This document shows, in pieces, positions 36,129 through 45,088 of a stretch of 64,000 nt of DNA. A model generated the notes under the pieces. That model worked only from the letters and a program-made list of their open reading frames with translations, had not been told where the DNA came from and did not search any database. The position numbers and the translations under genes are program-made. Numbering within the stretch: the stretch's first letter is position 1; each line of letters opens with the position of its first letter. Location of the stretch: contig JAJRWT010000095.1 in the NCBI GenBank assembly GCA_024276675.1, forward strand, positions 1 through 64,000, written 5' to 3'. This DNA comes from Myxococcota bacterium (GTDB lineage Bacteria; Myxococcota_A; UBA796; JAFGLY01).

Positions 36129-38171
36129 TCAGAGATGCGGGAGTGGGGCAGAATTGAAGTCTTGGGAGCTGGAGGCGGGTAGGTGGGAGCCAGGGAGGGG
36201 AGTTGCCCACTCCTGCTGGTACAACAGCACGCGTCGCAGCCCGGCTCGTGTGGTTGCGCCCACGGCGTTTTCCAGGCAGGCAAGAACGTAGCGGGTGGCG
36301 GGATTCGAGGGCGAGCGCATCAGCGCTGAACGCAGAATCTCCAGGGCATCTTTTCGGCTGCTCCGCTCATGCAGCAGCAGGGCCAGCGCCATGCTGGCCC
36401 AGTCGTTTCCAGGGTCCAGGCGCAGGGCCTGGCGCAGCTCACGTTCGCCGGCGCTGGTATCTCCGGGAGCGGCGAGGTGCCTGGCCCAACCCAGGAGAGC
36501 CAGGACATCGGAATCGTCGCCTTCCAGTTGGAGAGCAAGGCTCAGCATGGACGCAGCGACGACGTACTCGCCCCTTCTCATCAGGACGAAAGCTCGCTCC
36601 GCCTGGAACAGCGCACGGTCGTCCGTCTCCGGGAGAATGGGAGGGGGGCCCTGGCTTTGCCTTGCGAGGCTCTGGCAGAAACGGCTGTACTCCGCGTGCT
36701 GGGCGATCCATCTCGCCCGGGCCGCGTGGCGGTAGAGGCAATTGGCCTGCCTGTGCTCCGCTGCCGTGATGCCCGGCGGGCGCGACAGAGGCCCATATCG
36801 TTGAAAGAGCCTTTCTTCGTGCAAAGATGCGCAATCATCCTGCACGGGATGCTCTCGGGAAGGTGGGGCAGAGCCCGGTTCAGGGTGGAAGCCCATGAGC
36901 GTACAGGGGTCGGCGTCCACCAGGGCGTTGTAGTCGGCCTGGAGAGCGTTCCTGAAGGGCTCTGGATCCCACTTGCCCAGCGCCGCTGCCCTGGCGGAAG
37001 AAGTGGAAGGGCGTTTCGCCAGGTCTATCAGCTCGGTGCTGTAGAGCAGGCAGACCAGCGGCAAGGCGCGGGGATCGCCGTGGTTTTCTATGGATTGCAA
37101 CGTTGCCCCGCCGATGATGAGCATTCGCAGGGCAGGCATCTCGTCGTGGGGGTCCAGGAGGGGCCAGATGGTTTCCAGGGAAGGATCCGCCCTGACGAAG
37201 GGGGCATCGGATTCGTGGGGGATGGGCTCCATGGGCAGGGCCAGGCCAGCCATGCGCCACAACAGCGCCACGACATGCACCGGATACGCGGGAGTGGAAA
37301 CCCCGGCGTCGTGGTGGAAGTACAGTTGAGCGTTGATTTCGTTTCGCAGGGACAGGACGGCGCGCAAGACGAGTTCTTTCTGTAGCCACTCCAGGTGGTG
37401 GGGGCCCAACAACCGGGAAGCCACGAGATGAGCATGGAAGGGGCGGGACAGGAGCATGGCCTCGCGCCACGCCGAGTGGAGGCAGGCAGGTTCCAGGAGT
37501 TGCTTTTCCAGGATCAGCTCCCTGAGGTCTCCCGGGGATGGCTGGCCCCGCAATCCGGCCGGGTGGCCGTCGAGAAAATACACGTTGGCGTTGCCGCGGG
37601 CCGAGCGAAGCTCCATGGTGCCGTCGAAGCCGCGACGAAACAGCAACATGAGCAGCCTGGCCAGACCCCCGAGGCGCGTTGGAAGGGGAGCGATGTCTGG
37701 ATCCCGAGAGGAGGTACCCCCGGAGGCATCCAGGGGGAACTCCGGAAGGGACATGCCCAGGTTCACGAGGTTCCAGGTGCGTGGCCGTGGAGCATCATGC
37801 AGAACGCTGGCATCCAGGCAAGCCATGGACCTGGACAGCAGTTGGGCTGGTTCCACCTGCCTGGGCAGGACCAGGTTCGCCCCCATTTCTTGTCCGAGGC
37901 CTTCGGCTCCCGGCCGGGACGACAGGAGGATCACTGGCACCCTGGCGGAGAGCCCGTACATTCGCAAGAGAGCACAGGCGTCGAAGCCGCTGCGATCCGA
38001 GAGGAGTTCGTCCAGCAGCACCAGGTCGGGGATGGCCCGGTTCATTGCAGCCAGGGCCGCGGCCGTACTGTCCACCAGGAGAAGAGTGCAGCCCCGCTCC
38101 CTGAATGGCGTCCCCCACAGGGTCTTCGCGCCGGGATCTGCGGAGGCCAGCAACAGAAACGGTGCGTTCAT
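36129..38171 (-). CDS. Receiver-DUF4388-TPR protein
   Basis: This encodes 680 residues. The N-terminal domain (about 1-120) resembles a receiver: LLLASADPG, DLVLLDELLSDRSGFDACALL with the Asp, and VPVILLSSRPG. The middle (about 165-300) matches DUF4388/PATAN-like modules, with GFDGTMELRSARGNANVYFLDG, common in myxobacterial signalling proteins. The C-terminus (about 500-650) has TPR-type repeats (AERAFVLMRRGEYVVAASML, ERELRQALRLDPGNDWASMA). This may link phosphorylation to protein-protein interaction, for example in motility or development. The ATG at 38171 is the first in frame. The MopE-repeat lipoprotein gene is 27 bases upstream. Confidence 0.8.
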   Translation of the reverse strand: MNAPFLLLASADPGAKTLWGTPFRERGCTLLLVDSTAAALAAMNRAIPDLVLLDELLSDRSGFDACALLRMYGLSARVPVILLSSRPGAEGLGQEMGANLVLPRQVEPAQLLSRSMACLDASVLHDAPRPRTWNLVNLGMSLPEFPLDASGGTSSRDPDIAPLPTRLGGLARLLMLLFRRGFDGTMELRSARGNANVYFLDGHPAGLRGQPSPGDLRELILEKQLLEPACLHSAWREAMLLSRPFHAHLVASRLLGPHHLEWLQKELVLRAVLSLRNEINAQLYFHHDAGVSTPAYPVHVVALLWRMAGLALPMEPIPHESDAPFVRADPSLETIWPLLDPHDEMPALRMLIIGGATLQSIENHGDPRALPLVCLLYSTELIDLAKRPSTSSARAAALGKWDPEPFRNALQADYNALVDADPCTLMGFHPEPGSAPPSREHPVQDDCASLHEERLFQRYGPLSRPPGITAAEHRQANCLYRHAARARWIAQHAEYSRFCQSLARQSQGPPPILPETDDRALFQAERAFVLMRRGEYVVAASMLSLALQLEGDDSDVLALLGWARHLAAPGDTSAGERELRQALRLDPGNDWASMALALLLHERSSRKDALEILRSALMRSPSNPATRYVLACLENAVGATTRAGLRRVLLYQQEWATPLPGSHLPASSSQDFNSAPLPHL

Positions 38172-38198
38172 GGTGAGGGTTCCAGGAGCTGTGGGGGA

Positions 38199-39989
38199 CT
38201 AGCGTTCACCCGTGAAGTAACCCGTGTAGTCCACGGGCCATCCGCTGTAGGTGGTGGAACCGCTGAACTCGCCTTCGATGGTGTCGTCGTCGGTGAAGCT
38301 GCCGCTCCAGTCGGATGCGAAGGCTCCCACCGAGATTTCGCCTTCGCAGTCGGGGTCGGAGGTGATGGAGCCATCCAACTCGCCGGTCTGCGTGCCAGCG
38401 TCGGAGAGGATTCCCGAGAAGCTGCACGAGCCCTCGCCGCTGATCTGGGGATCGCCGTATTCATCCACGTAGATTGTCATGTCGCCCGCGCAGGTGTCGC
38501 TGAGGAACCCTGCTATGACCACTTCGACCTCGATTGTTCCAAAGTAGGTTCCATCGCGGAAGCCCTCGTGGCCGGTGTCCCAGCATTCGTCGGTGATGCT
38601 GGAATCCGAGTCGTCGCAGTCGCGGTCGTTGTCGGTGTAGCCGTCGGGCATGTCGCACGCGTCCTGGGCTTCGGAGGCGTCGCCAAAGCCATCGGAGTCG
38701 GCGTCGCGGTACCAGGTTTCTTCGTCCAGGGCCCCGGATTCGTCCACTTCTCCGTCGCAGTCGTCGTCGGTGCCGTTGCAGTACTCGTCGGCGCCGGGGT
38801 AGACGGCGGCATCGGTGTCGTCGCAGTCGCGTGCGTTGGAGACGTATCCCGAGGGCTGCTCGCAGGCCGTCGTCGAGACGTCTCGGTTGCCTGCTTCGTC
38901 GCCATCGCCGTCGCGGTACCAGGTTTCTTCGTCCAGGGCCCCGGATTCGTCCACTTCTCCGTCGCAGTCGTCGTCGGTGCCGTTGCAGTACTCGTCGGCG
39001 CCGGGGTAGACGGCGGCATCGGTGTCGTCGCAGTCGCCGGAGACTTCCACGTAGCCGCCAGGAGCCGTGCAGGCTTCCGCCGTGGAGGATTCGTCGCCCC
39101 AGGAATCGCCGTCCAGGTCGGCGTACCAGGTGGAACCCAGCCCCTCGTCCACGGCATCGTCGCAGTCGTTGTCCAACTCGTCGCAGATCTCGGTGGCGCC
39201 GGGGTTGATCTCGGGAGAGCTGTCGTCGCAGTCGCCCGGCTCGGCCACGTAGCCGCTGGGCTGGTCGCATGAGGCCAGGGTCAGGTCTTCGTCGCCCCAG
39301 GAATCGCCGTCGGAGTCCAGGTACCAGAGAGAGGCGTCGGTCGCGTCTTCGTCTGTTTCATCGTCGCAGTCGTCGTCCACGCCGTTGCAGTACTCGTCGG
39401 CGCCGGGGTTGATCTCGGGAGAGCTGTCGTCGCAGTCGCCCGGCTCGGCCACGTAGCCGCTGGGCTGGTCGCATGAGGCCAGGGGCTGTTCTTCGTCGCC
39501 CCAGGAATCGCCGTCGGAGTCCAGGTACCAGAGAGAGGCGTCAACGGGGTTTTCGTCGGTTTCGTCGTCGCAGTCGTCGTCCACGCCGTTGCAGTATTCG
39601 TCGGCGCCCGGGTGGATTGCAGGGTCGGAGTCGTTGCAGTCATCGGCCTGGAAGACGTAGCCCTGGGTGTCGGGGCAGACATCGGCGGCGGTGGCGGGAT
39701 CGCCCCATGAGTCTCCGTCGGAGTCCAGGTAGCCCGTCAGCAGCAGATCCTCGTCGATGAGGTCGTCGCAGTCGTTGTCGATTCCATCGCATAGTTCGGT
39801 GGCGTCGGGGTGTACGTCCGAGTCCTGGTCGTTGCAGTCCACGTCGGCGTTGAAGCCGTCACCGTCCGCATCTGCCTGGTCGGTGGGAACACCTGTGTCG
39901 GAGCTGTCCTTGGGCTGGTCGTCGTCATCGCCGCAGGCTGCCAGCAGCAGCCCACCTGCCAGGAGGAAGATGGCGGAGGTGAGTTTCAT
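38199..39989 (-). CDS. Lipoprotein with six MopE-like metal-binding repeats
   Basis: This encodes 596 residues. The signal peptide ends in the lipobox LAAC, followed at once by an Asp run and a DTG linker. Six full repeats and one partial repeat of the putative metal-binding motif DCDDxDxxxxPGAxExCNGxDDDCDxxxDE fill about residues 40-450. The spacing segments read LWYLDSDGDSWGDE. The Asp/Asn/Cys pattern suggests Ca or other divalent metal binding and disulfides. The last 130 residues are a beta-rich domain (FSGILSDAGTQTG, EGEFSGSTTYSGW). The repeats include long perfectly duplicated DNA blocks. The role is unknown; surface adhesion or metal storage is plausible. Confidence 0.85.
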   Translation of the reverse strand: MKLTSAIFLLAGGLLLAACGDDDDQPKDSSDTGVPTDQADADGDGFNADVDCNDQDSDVHPDATELCDGIDNDCDDLIDEDLLLTGYLDSDGDSWGDPATAADVCPDTQGYVFQADDCNDSDPAIHPGADEYCNGVDDDCDDETDENPVDASLWYLDSDGDSWGDEEQPLASCDQPSGYVAEPGDCDDSSPEINPGADEYCNGVDDDCDDETDEDATDASLWYLDSDGDSWGDEDLTLASCDQPSGYVAEPGDCDDSSPEINPGATEICDELDNDCDDAVDEGLGSTWYADLDGDSWGDESSTAEACTAPGGYVEVSGDCDDTDAAVYPGADEYCNGTDDDCDGEVDESGALDEETWYRDGDGDEAGNRDVSTTACEQPSGYVSNARDCDDTDAAVYPGADEYCNGTDDDCDGEVDESGALDEETWYRDADSDGFGDASEAQDACDMPDGYTDNDRDCDDSDSSITDECWDTGHEGFRDGTYFGTIEVEVVIAGFLSDTCAGDMTIYVDEYGDPQISGEGSCSFSGILSDAGTQTGELDGSITSDPDCEGEISVGAFASDWSGSFTDDDTIEGEFSGSTTYSGWPVDYTGYFTGER

Positions 39990-40290
39990 CGGAGATCCTC
40001 ACTTGGTGGGAGGGACTTCTATGGGGTTCGGGAATTCAAGGATGGCAGCACCGGACAAATAATCCGGGTGAGCTTGGGATGGAGTCACAATCTGCGGCCG
40101 ACTTGCAGTGTGGCTCGTCCACACGAGTACTATATATATCCGGCAAGAGGTAGATTCCACAAAGGAACTCCGGCATTTCCAATGTTGCCCGTTGGTCGCG
40201 CCGCTCACCGGTGGAGCGAATCCGGCAGGACAGGTTCCCGACAATCCCATAGGTGTTCTCATGATGGTACTTGCAACACCAGGAGCCCCC
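39990..40290. other. Divergent intergenic region upstream of MopE-like and DUF364-like genes
   Basis: These 301 bases hold an A/T-rich patch (TACTATATATAT, 40128-40139) and a perfect inverted repeat GTGTGG-N5-CCACAC just upstream. There is no convincing ORF. Confidence 0.5.
40103..40139 (+). promoter_or_regulatory. Possible promoter with operator-like palindrome
   Basis: TTGCAG (40103-40108) and TACTAT (40128-40133) could be -35 and -10 boxes, although the 19-base spacing is long. The palindrome GTGTGG CTCGT CCACAC (40108-40124) lies between them, where a repressor could act. It points toward the DUF364-like gene. Confidence 0.25.
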
Positions 40291-41103
40291 ATGACAGGTG
40301 TTCACGCCCCAGACATCAGGCTGTCCATCGTCGACGACCTCGACCGGGCCTTCGAATCCAGGCAGGTTCCCTCTCTGTCCGTGCTGGTGAAACCTCCTGG
40401 CGGCAGCGGCGAAAAGGTCTCCCGTTTCACCATGGTGATGCTGGACGACGGTTCAGGCGGAGCCGCCTGGAACATGCTGTAAGACGAACGTTCCAGGAAG
40501 GACTACGACGATCTCCGCTCCGTGGACTACGAGGGCAAGAACGCCCTGGCGGTGGCACGGGGGCTGCTGTCGCCGTACCCCGTCCCCAGGATCATCGGCT
40601 ATGCCGTGTGCAACGCCCTCTCGCAGAAGCTGGCTCGGGAAGGGGCCATCTCCGTGGATACCGAGACCATCTTGATGGATCTCGTGGACCCCCGGCCCGG
40701 TGATCACGTCGGGATTGTCGGTTTTACGCCGAGCCTGGTTCGCCACCTTGCCGGCGGAGCCGACGAAGTGACCGTGCTGGAGCGTGGCCCCCGGACTTCC
40801 CGGCGCCCCAACGTGCAGGTCACCACGGATCCCCGCCGACTGGCAGCCTGCAACAAGGTGCTGATCACCTCCACCACCATCCTCAACGGTACCTTCGACG
40901 AGATCGAAGCCATCACCCGCAAAGCCGTGTTCCGGGCCATCTACGGCCCCGGAGCCGGCATCCTGCCCACGGCATTCTTTGCCCGCGGGTTCCACGTCGT
41001 AGCTGGAATGCTGGTGCTGGACGCGGCACTTCTGGCAGAGCGCCACGCGGCCGGCAAGCGATGGGGGAGCGCCAAGCAGAAGTGCCTCTTCATCGCCCCA
41101 TAG
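40291..41103 (+). pseudogene. DUF364/DUF4213-type protein, interrupted by in-frame TAA
   Basis: A frame of 270 residue positions has TAA at codon 64 (40480-40482). Before the stop lies a DUF4213-like N-terminal piece (FTMVMLDDGSGGAAWNML). After it the frame continues with DERSRKDYDD and the Rossmann-like DUF364 domain: HVGIVGFTPSLVRHLAGG, EVTVLERGPR, ITSTTILNGTFDEI and FFARGFHVVAGMLVLD. Members of this family are proposed to take part in heavy-metal chelation or molybdate-related processes. The ATG at 40291 has AGGAG at a 5-base spacing. GTG 40522 could restart translation of the second part. GAA to TAA by one change would explain the stop. Confidence 0.75.
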
Positions 41104-41188
41104 CCGCGGCAGGTGGCCGGCACCCTGGCCCCACGCCACCCCGCTGCCCCACCGGCTTTCATGGCGCAGGCCGAGAAATACCCCGCGA

Positions 41189-42358
41189 TCAGCGGGAGCT
41201 TTGACCAGGTCCAGCTTCCGCCGAGCCTGTGGATGCTGGCAGCAGGTGGGGGAAGAGCAGCCGGGCCACCTGCCGGGCCTGGGGCAGGTCTCCGGGGGTC
41301 TTCACGGGGGCGAAGCGGTTGCCGGGGCCTTTTCGGGGGATCACCAGGTAGGAGCAGTCCTGGAAGGCGGTCAACTGGCCGATTAGCCTTTCAAACTGAA
41401 TGACCTGTTGGCCCCCCACGCTCTTGTGAACGCAGAACCAGGTGAGGGGAAACTGGCGATCCAGGGAGTCCACCCTGAAGGTGAAGGTGTTGCAGTTGAA
41501 GACCTTGATGCGATCCTGGTCGAAGTCGGGTGGAAACCTGAACTCTTCCACCACTTGCAGCTTGCCGTCGAGCCTGGCGGGGCAGCCGCCGCGATCACCC
41601 GGCCACTTGGGGGCCAACTCCACGCAGGTGCTGGCGCCTTTTTCCAGGTAGAAGCCCAGCACCGCGGGGTCCACCCTGGCGCCCAGGTTGTCCACGTTGG
41701 CCACCAGCAGGTGCTCCACACCCCGCCGGGAGAGCCACTCCAGGCCGCCGGAATCGCGAAGCGCGATGGGGAAGTCGCCGTGGCCCGGACCGTAGTAGGA
41801 GGCCTGGCGCTCGGCGTCGCGAAAGATGCTGCCGTCGGGTAGCAATCGAGGGAATAGGTACTGGTTGAACAGGAAGTAGTCTTCCGGGGGTAGATTGAAG
41901 TAGTCCCTGGCTTCCAGGTGCTCCCTGGTTGCGGAGCCCGTGGCCCAGGAGTTCATGATCACGATGGGGATCCGGCTCCCGCATTCTTGCGCCAGGGAAC
42001 GGGAGTCGCGGATCTTCAGTTCCAGGAACGAGATATCAGCGCCGTCCATCACGGGTACGATGCCCTTAACCACCCCGCCGAAGCGGGTAGCCATGCCTCC
42101 GTTCAGTATGCCCAGGGCCAGGCGACCGGAGCGGATTTCTGCCATTCCACGTTCGTACAGGCGCTTCCATCGGGCGCCACCCCTTTTGGGCAGGGCCTCG
42201 GTATCGCCGGGTTGGGGTGGTTCCACCCGCCCTTGCACGGTGTTGTGCTCCCGGGAGAGCTTGCCGCTCATGAAACGGGCACGAAGTTCCTGGAATAGAT
42301 TCTCCTGAAATCCGAATTCTTCCAGGAACTGGAGTTCATTGGTCGTGAGTTCCGTCAC
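41189..42358 (-). CDS. UDPGP-family nucleotidyltransferase (UTP--sugar-1-phosphate uridylyltransferase-like)
   Basis: This encodes 389 residues. The nucleotide-binding loop LNGGMATRFGGVVKG matches the G-G-x-x-T-R-x-G-x-x-x-K-G signature of the family. PIVIMNSWATGSATREHL, PGHGDFPIAL, VANVDNLGARVDP and VFNCNTFTFRVD follow the expected order for UDP-glucose or UDP-N-acetylhexosamine pyrophosphorylases. It would make a UDP-sugar for polysaccharide or lipid glycosylation. The GTG at 42358 with AGGAG is chosen; the longer open frame to 42547 overlaps the divergent phosphatase gene and is not family-like. Confidence 0.85.
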   Translation of the reverse strand: MTELTTNELQFLEEFGFQENLFQELRARFMSGKLSREHNTVQGRVEPPQPGDTEALPKRGGARWKRLYERGMAEIRSGRLALGILNGGMATRFGGVVKGIVPVMDGADISFLELKIRDSRSLAQECGSRIPIVIMNSWATGSATREHLEARDYFNLPPEDYFLFNQYLFPRLLPDGSIFRDAERQASYYGPGHGDFPIALRDSGGLEWLSRRGVEHLLVANVDNLGARVDPAVLGFYLEKGASTCVELAPKWPGDRGGCPARLDGKLQVVEEFRFPPDFDQDRIKVFNCNTFTFRVDSLDRQFPLTWFCVHKSVGGQQVIQFERLIGQLTAFQDCSYLVIPRKGPGNRFAPVKTPGDLPQARQVARLLFPHLLPASTGSAEAGPGQSSR

Positions 42359-42466
42359 CGTGAACACTCCTGTTTGTACCGGTTGTGCCCCCGACAGCGG
42401 GTGCCTGGTCGAGAAAGGATGGAGAGCGTAGTATAACGGGCTCCTCCAACCCCCGCGGAGTCCCTC

Positions 42467-43159
42467 ATGCCCAGCTTTCTCAAGACCCTCGCCATGGTAG
42501 ATGGCCTCGTGGCCGGCAACACGCCCATTGCGGCGTTGATCCGCCACGCGGAGCGAGAGGCCCTGCCGGGCACGCGGGGCGAGGCTCTTGCCACCATAGA
42601 GGTGCCCCTAGTGGACAGCGGCAGGCAGGACGCCCTTCGCCTGGGCCGGGCCCTGCGGGGGCGTGCTCCCTTGCGCCTCTGTCATTCCCCTGCGCCCCGC
42701 TGCGCCGAGACCGCCCGCCTCATTGCACGTGGTTGCAGTTCGCGAGGCGGCGAATCTACCATGCTGGGACACCTGGACCAGTTGTTGGGACCATTCATCC
42801 ACGACACGAAGAGCGTGCTGGAGTTGGCGAGGCGCTCGGGACCGGGTTTCGTACGCGACTGGTTCGACGGCAGGCTGCCGCCGGAGATGCTGCAATCACG
42901 CGGGCAGGCCGCAGCCAGCCAACTGCGGGTTCTGCTGCGGTGCCTGGACCACCCCGCCAGGGCACTCACGCTCTGCGTGACCCATGACTGGAACATAATG
43001 AGCGTGCGCGAGGAGTTTTTTGGAATGCGTCACGAGGACGTGGGCTGGCTCCCCTACCTGGACGGAATCGTGGCGGCCAGGACCGATGGTGCTTTGCTGC
43101 TGGGCTGCCAGGGCAGGACGCGGCATCTCTCGTTGCGGGAGTTGGACGCCTTGTCATGA
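42467..43159 (+). CDS. Histidine phosphatase superfamily protein
   Basis: This encodes 230 residues. The catalytic RHG-like motif is LIRHAERE near residue 25, followed by DSGRQDALRLGRAL and the second-site Arg in CHSPAPRCAETA. The late catalytic His is in LCVTHDWNI. The spacing fits branch 1 phosphoglycerate mutase-like phosphatases acting on small metabolites or phosphoproteins. It is divergent from the nucleotidyltransferase gene, with 108 bases between them. The ATG at 42467 is the only start giving a full N-terminus. Confidence 0.85.
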   Translation: MPSFLKTLAMVDGLVAGNTPIAALIRHAEREALPGTRGEALATIEVPLVDSGRQDALRLGRALRGRAPLRLCHSPAPRCAETARLIARGCSSRGGESTMLGHLDQLLGPFIHDTKSVLELARRSGPGFVRDWFDGRLPPEMLQSRGQAAASQLRVLLRCLDHPARALTLCVTHDWNIMSVREEFFGMRHEDVGWLPYLDGIVAARTDGALLLGCQGRTRHLSLRELDALS

Positions 43160-43177
43160 GGATCCTCTTTCGGTAGG

Positions 43178-43213
43178 CTTGTGACTTCTCCCCAGGAGCC
43201 CCGTCACAAGGAG
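43178..43213 (+). promoter_or_regulatory. Hairpin overlapping the Shine-Dalgarno of the symporter gene
   Basis: CTTGTGAC (43178-43185) and GTCACAAG (43203-43210) form a perfect 8-bp stem with a 17-base loop. The 3' arm runs into AAGGAG (43208-43213), the ribosome binding site of the ATG at 43222. The structure could limit translation or end the upstream transcript. Confidence 0.4.
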
Positions 43214-43221
43214 CCCGCCCA

Positions 43222-44919
43222 ATGATCCTCGACCTGCTCAGGTCCTTCGTCGATGCTGGAAACAAGCTGGTCTGGAACACCCCGCCAGCCTTCCCCTGGT
43301 TTGTGGCGCTGTTGCTGGGCACGGGCATCGTCATCACCTTCTGGATGGGGCTTCCCCAGCTACGCTACTTCGTCCACGCCCTGAAGGTGGCCGCGGGTCG
43401 CTATGACGATCCCGACGACGACGGCGACATCAACCACTTCCAGGCCCTGTCCACCGCCTTGAGCGCCACCGTCGGCATCGGCAACATCGCCGGTGTGGCC
43501 ATCGCCATCCACTGGGGCGGTCCCGGTGCCCTGTTCTGGATGTGGGTCACAGCCGTGTTCGGCATGGCCCTGAAGTACGCGGAATGTACGCTCTCCATGC
43601 ACTACCGTGTCTTCGACGATGAGGGCAACGCCGCGGGCGGCCCCATGTACTACATCCAGCGGGGGCTGGGGCGCCGCTTCAAGCCCATGGCCATCGCCTT
43701 TGCCGTGCTGGCCATCATCTGCTCCTTCGGCACCGGCAACATGAACCAGGCCAACACCATCGCCGAGAGCGCCTTCAACGACCTGGGGCACATTCCCTAC
43801 TGGGTCAGCGGACTGGTCACCGCCACCATCGTGGGAGCGGTGATCCTGGGCGGCATCAAGCGTATCGGGGCCGTCACCAGCCGCCTGACTCCGGCCATGG
43901 GGTTGATCTACGGTATAGCCGGCACGGTGATACTGCTGCTCAACTACCAGCGCCTTCCCTCGGCCCTGTCCGCCATAGTGGTTGGGGCCTTCGACCCCCA
44001 GGCGGGGGTGGGCGGCACCGGTGCCGGCCTGCTGCTGACCACCATGGTCTGGGGCATCAAGCGCGGGTTGTTCTCCAACGAGGCGGGCCAGGGTAGCGCC
44101 CCCATAGCCCACGCAGCCGCCAGGACCGACGAGCCCGTTCGTGAGGGGGTCGTGGCCATGCTGGGGCCATTCATCGACACGCTCGTCATCTGCTCCATCA
44201 CCGGCCTGGTCATCGTCACCACGGGTGTCTGGGCGCAAAAGGGACCGGCCATTGCCAAAGAGGGCGACTGGGCCATCCTGCAACCCCCCGCGCAGCATGA
44301 GAGCGTGTTTCCGGTGGCGCGGCTTCAACCCTTCGTGGGTGAATTCGAGGTGCGTGGGGGGCGGGCAGCGCAGGTGCTGCTGGTGGCCTATGACGGCCCG
44401 GTGGAAGACGCTCTCCTCCTGGACGCACGACTGGAGCCATACGACGGAACTCTCAACCGTTCCGCCGACGGCAGCCTCTTCAGGCCCGACGGCAGCGTTG
44501 CAGATCTGCGCCTGCAAGGCAAGATGCTGCGAACCGGCTCCGCCCTCACGGCCTGGGCCTTCAAGCGCGGACTGTCTCCAATCCTGGGGGGATGGGGCTA
44601 CCTGGTGGTCACGGTGTCCGTCTTCCTGTTCGGGCTGTCCACAGCCATCTCCTGGTCCTACTACGGCGACCGCTGCGTGCAATACCTGCTGGGGACCAGG
44701 TTCGTCCTGCCCTACAGGGTACTCTACGTGTTTTTCGTGTTCCTGGGCGCCCAGTTGAGCCTGCGGATGGTGTGGGACTACGGCGACCTGGCGCTGGGCT
44801 GCATGGCGGTGCCCAACCTGCTGGCGGTGCTTCTGCTGGCACCCCGGATCCGCCAGATGACCACGGAGTACTTCTCCAGGCAGGGTGACCGGCGCAAGAG
44901 CCGTTCCGACGCCGGGTAG
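43222..44919 (+). CDS. AGCS-family sodium:alanine/amino acid symporter with extra loop domain
   Basis: This encodes 565 residues, longer than the usual 450-500. Typical AGCS blocks are TALSATVGIGNIAGVAIAI, GGPGALFWMW, AAGGPMYYIQRGLG and GLFSNEAGQGSAPIAHAAA. About ten helices import small neutral amino acids with Na+. An insertion of about 100 residues (about 338-438) lies between the helix ending VIVTTGVW and the one starting LTAWAFKRGL. It is hydrophilic and beta-rich (FEVRGGRAAQVLLVAYDG) and would form an extracytoplasmic or cytoplasmic loop domain. AAGGAG precedes the ATG and is partly sequestered by a hairpin. Confidence 0.92.
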   Translation: MILDLLRSFVDAGNKLVWNTPPAFPWFVALLLGTGIVITFWMGLPQLRYFVHALKVAAGRYDDPDDDGDINHFQALSTALSATVGIGNIAGVAIAIHWGGPGALFWMWVTAVFGMALKYAECTLSMHYRVFDDEGNAAGGPMYYIQRGLGRRFKPMAIAFAVLAIICSFGTGNMNQANTIAESAFNDLGHIPYWVSGLVTATIVGAVILGGIKRIGAVTSRLTPAMGLIYGIAGTVILLLNYQRLPSALSAIVVGAFDPQAGVGGTGAGLLLTTMVWGIKRGLFSNEAGQGSAPIAHAAARTDEPVREGVVAMLGPFIDTLVICSITGLVIVTTGVWAQKGPAIAKEGDWAILQPPAQHESVFPVARLQPFVGEFEVRGGRAAQVLLVAYDGPVEDALLLDARLEPYDGTLNRSADGSLFRPDGSVADLRLQGKMLRTGSALTAWAFKRGLSPILGGWGYLVVTVSVFLFGLSTAISWSYYGDRCVQYLLGTRFVLPYRVLYVFFVFLGAQLSLRMVWDYGDLALGCMAVPNLLAVLLLAPRIRQMTTEYFSRQGDRRKSRSDAG

Positions 44920-45088
44920 CCGCTGGTCCTTCAGGGCGGGCGAAGGCCGGTATCCAGGGGGGGCGCCAGGAGATCTGCTGGACGGCGTCGCCGCCGGCAT
45001 TGGCTTCATGGCTCCATGGCCCCTGGGTGAATTCTCCTCCGGCGGTCCGTGGGTGCTATAGTCTGGCTTCGGCCCCGGAGGATTGGAG

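Noticed and set aside
38831..39208. Plus-strand Arg-rich ORFs over the MopE-repeat gene
   Set aside because: They are antisense shadows of the Asp-rich repeats; Arg-rich composition follows from the complementary GTC/GCC codons.
17501..40482. Alternative genetic code with UAA/UAG as sense codons
   Set aside because: UAA and UAG end several genes here (for example 14865 and 3462) at expected places, and most long genes have none inside.
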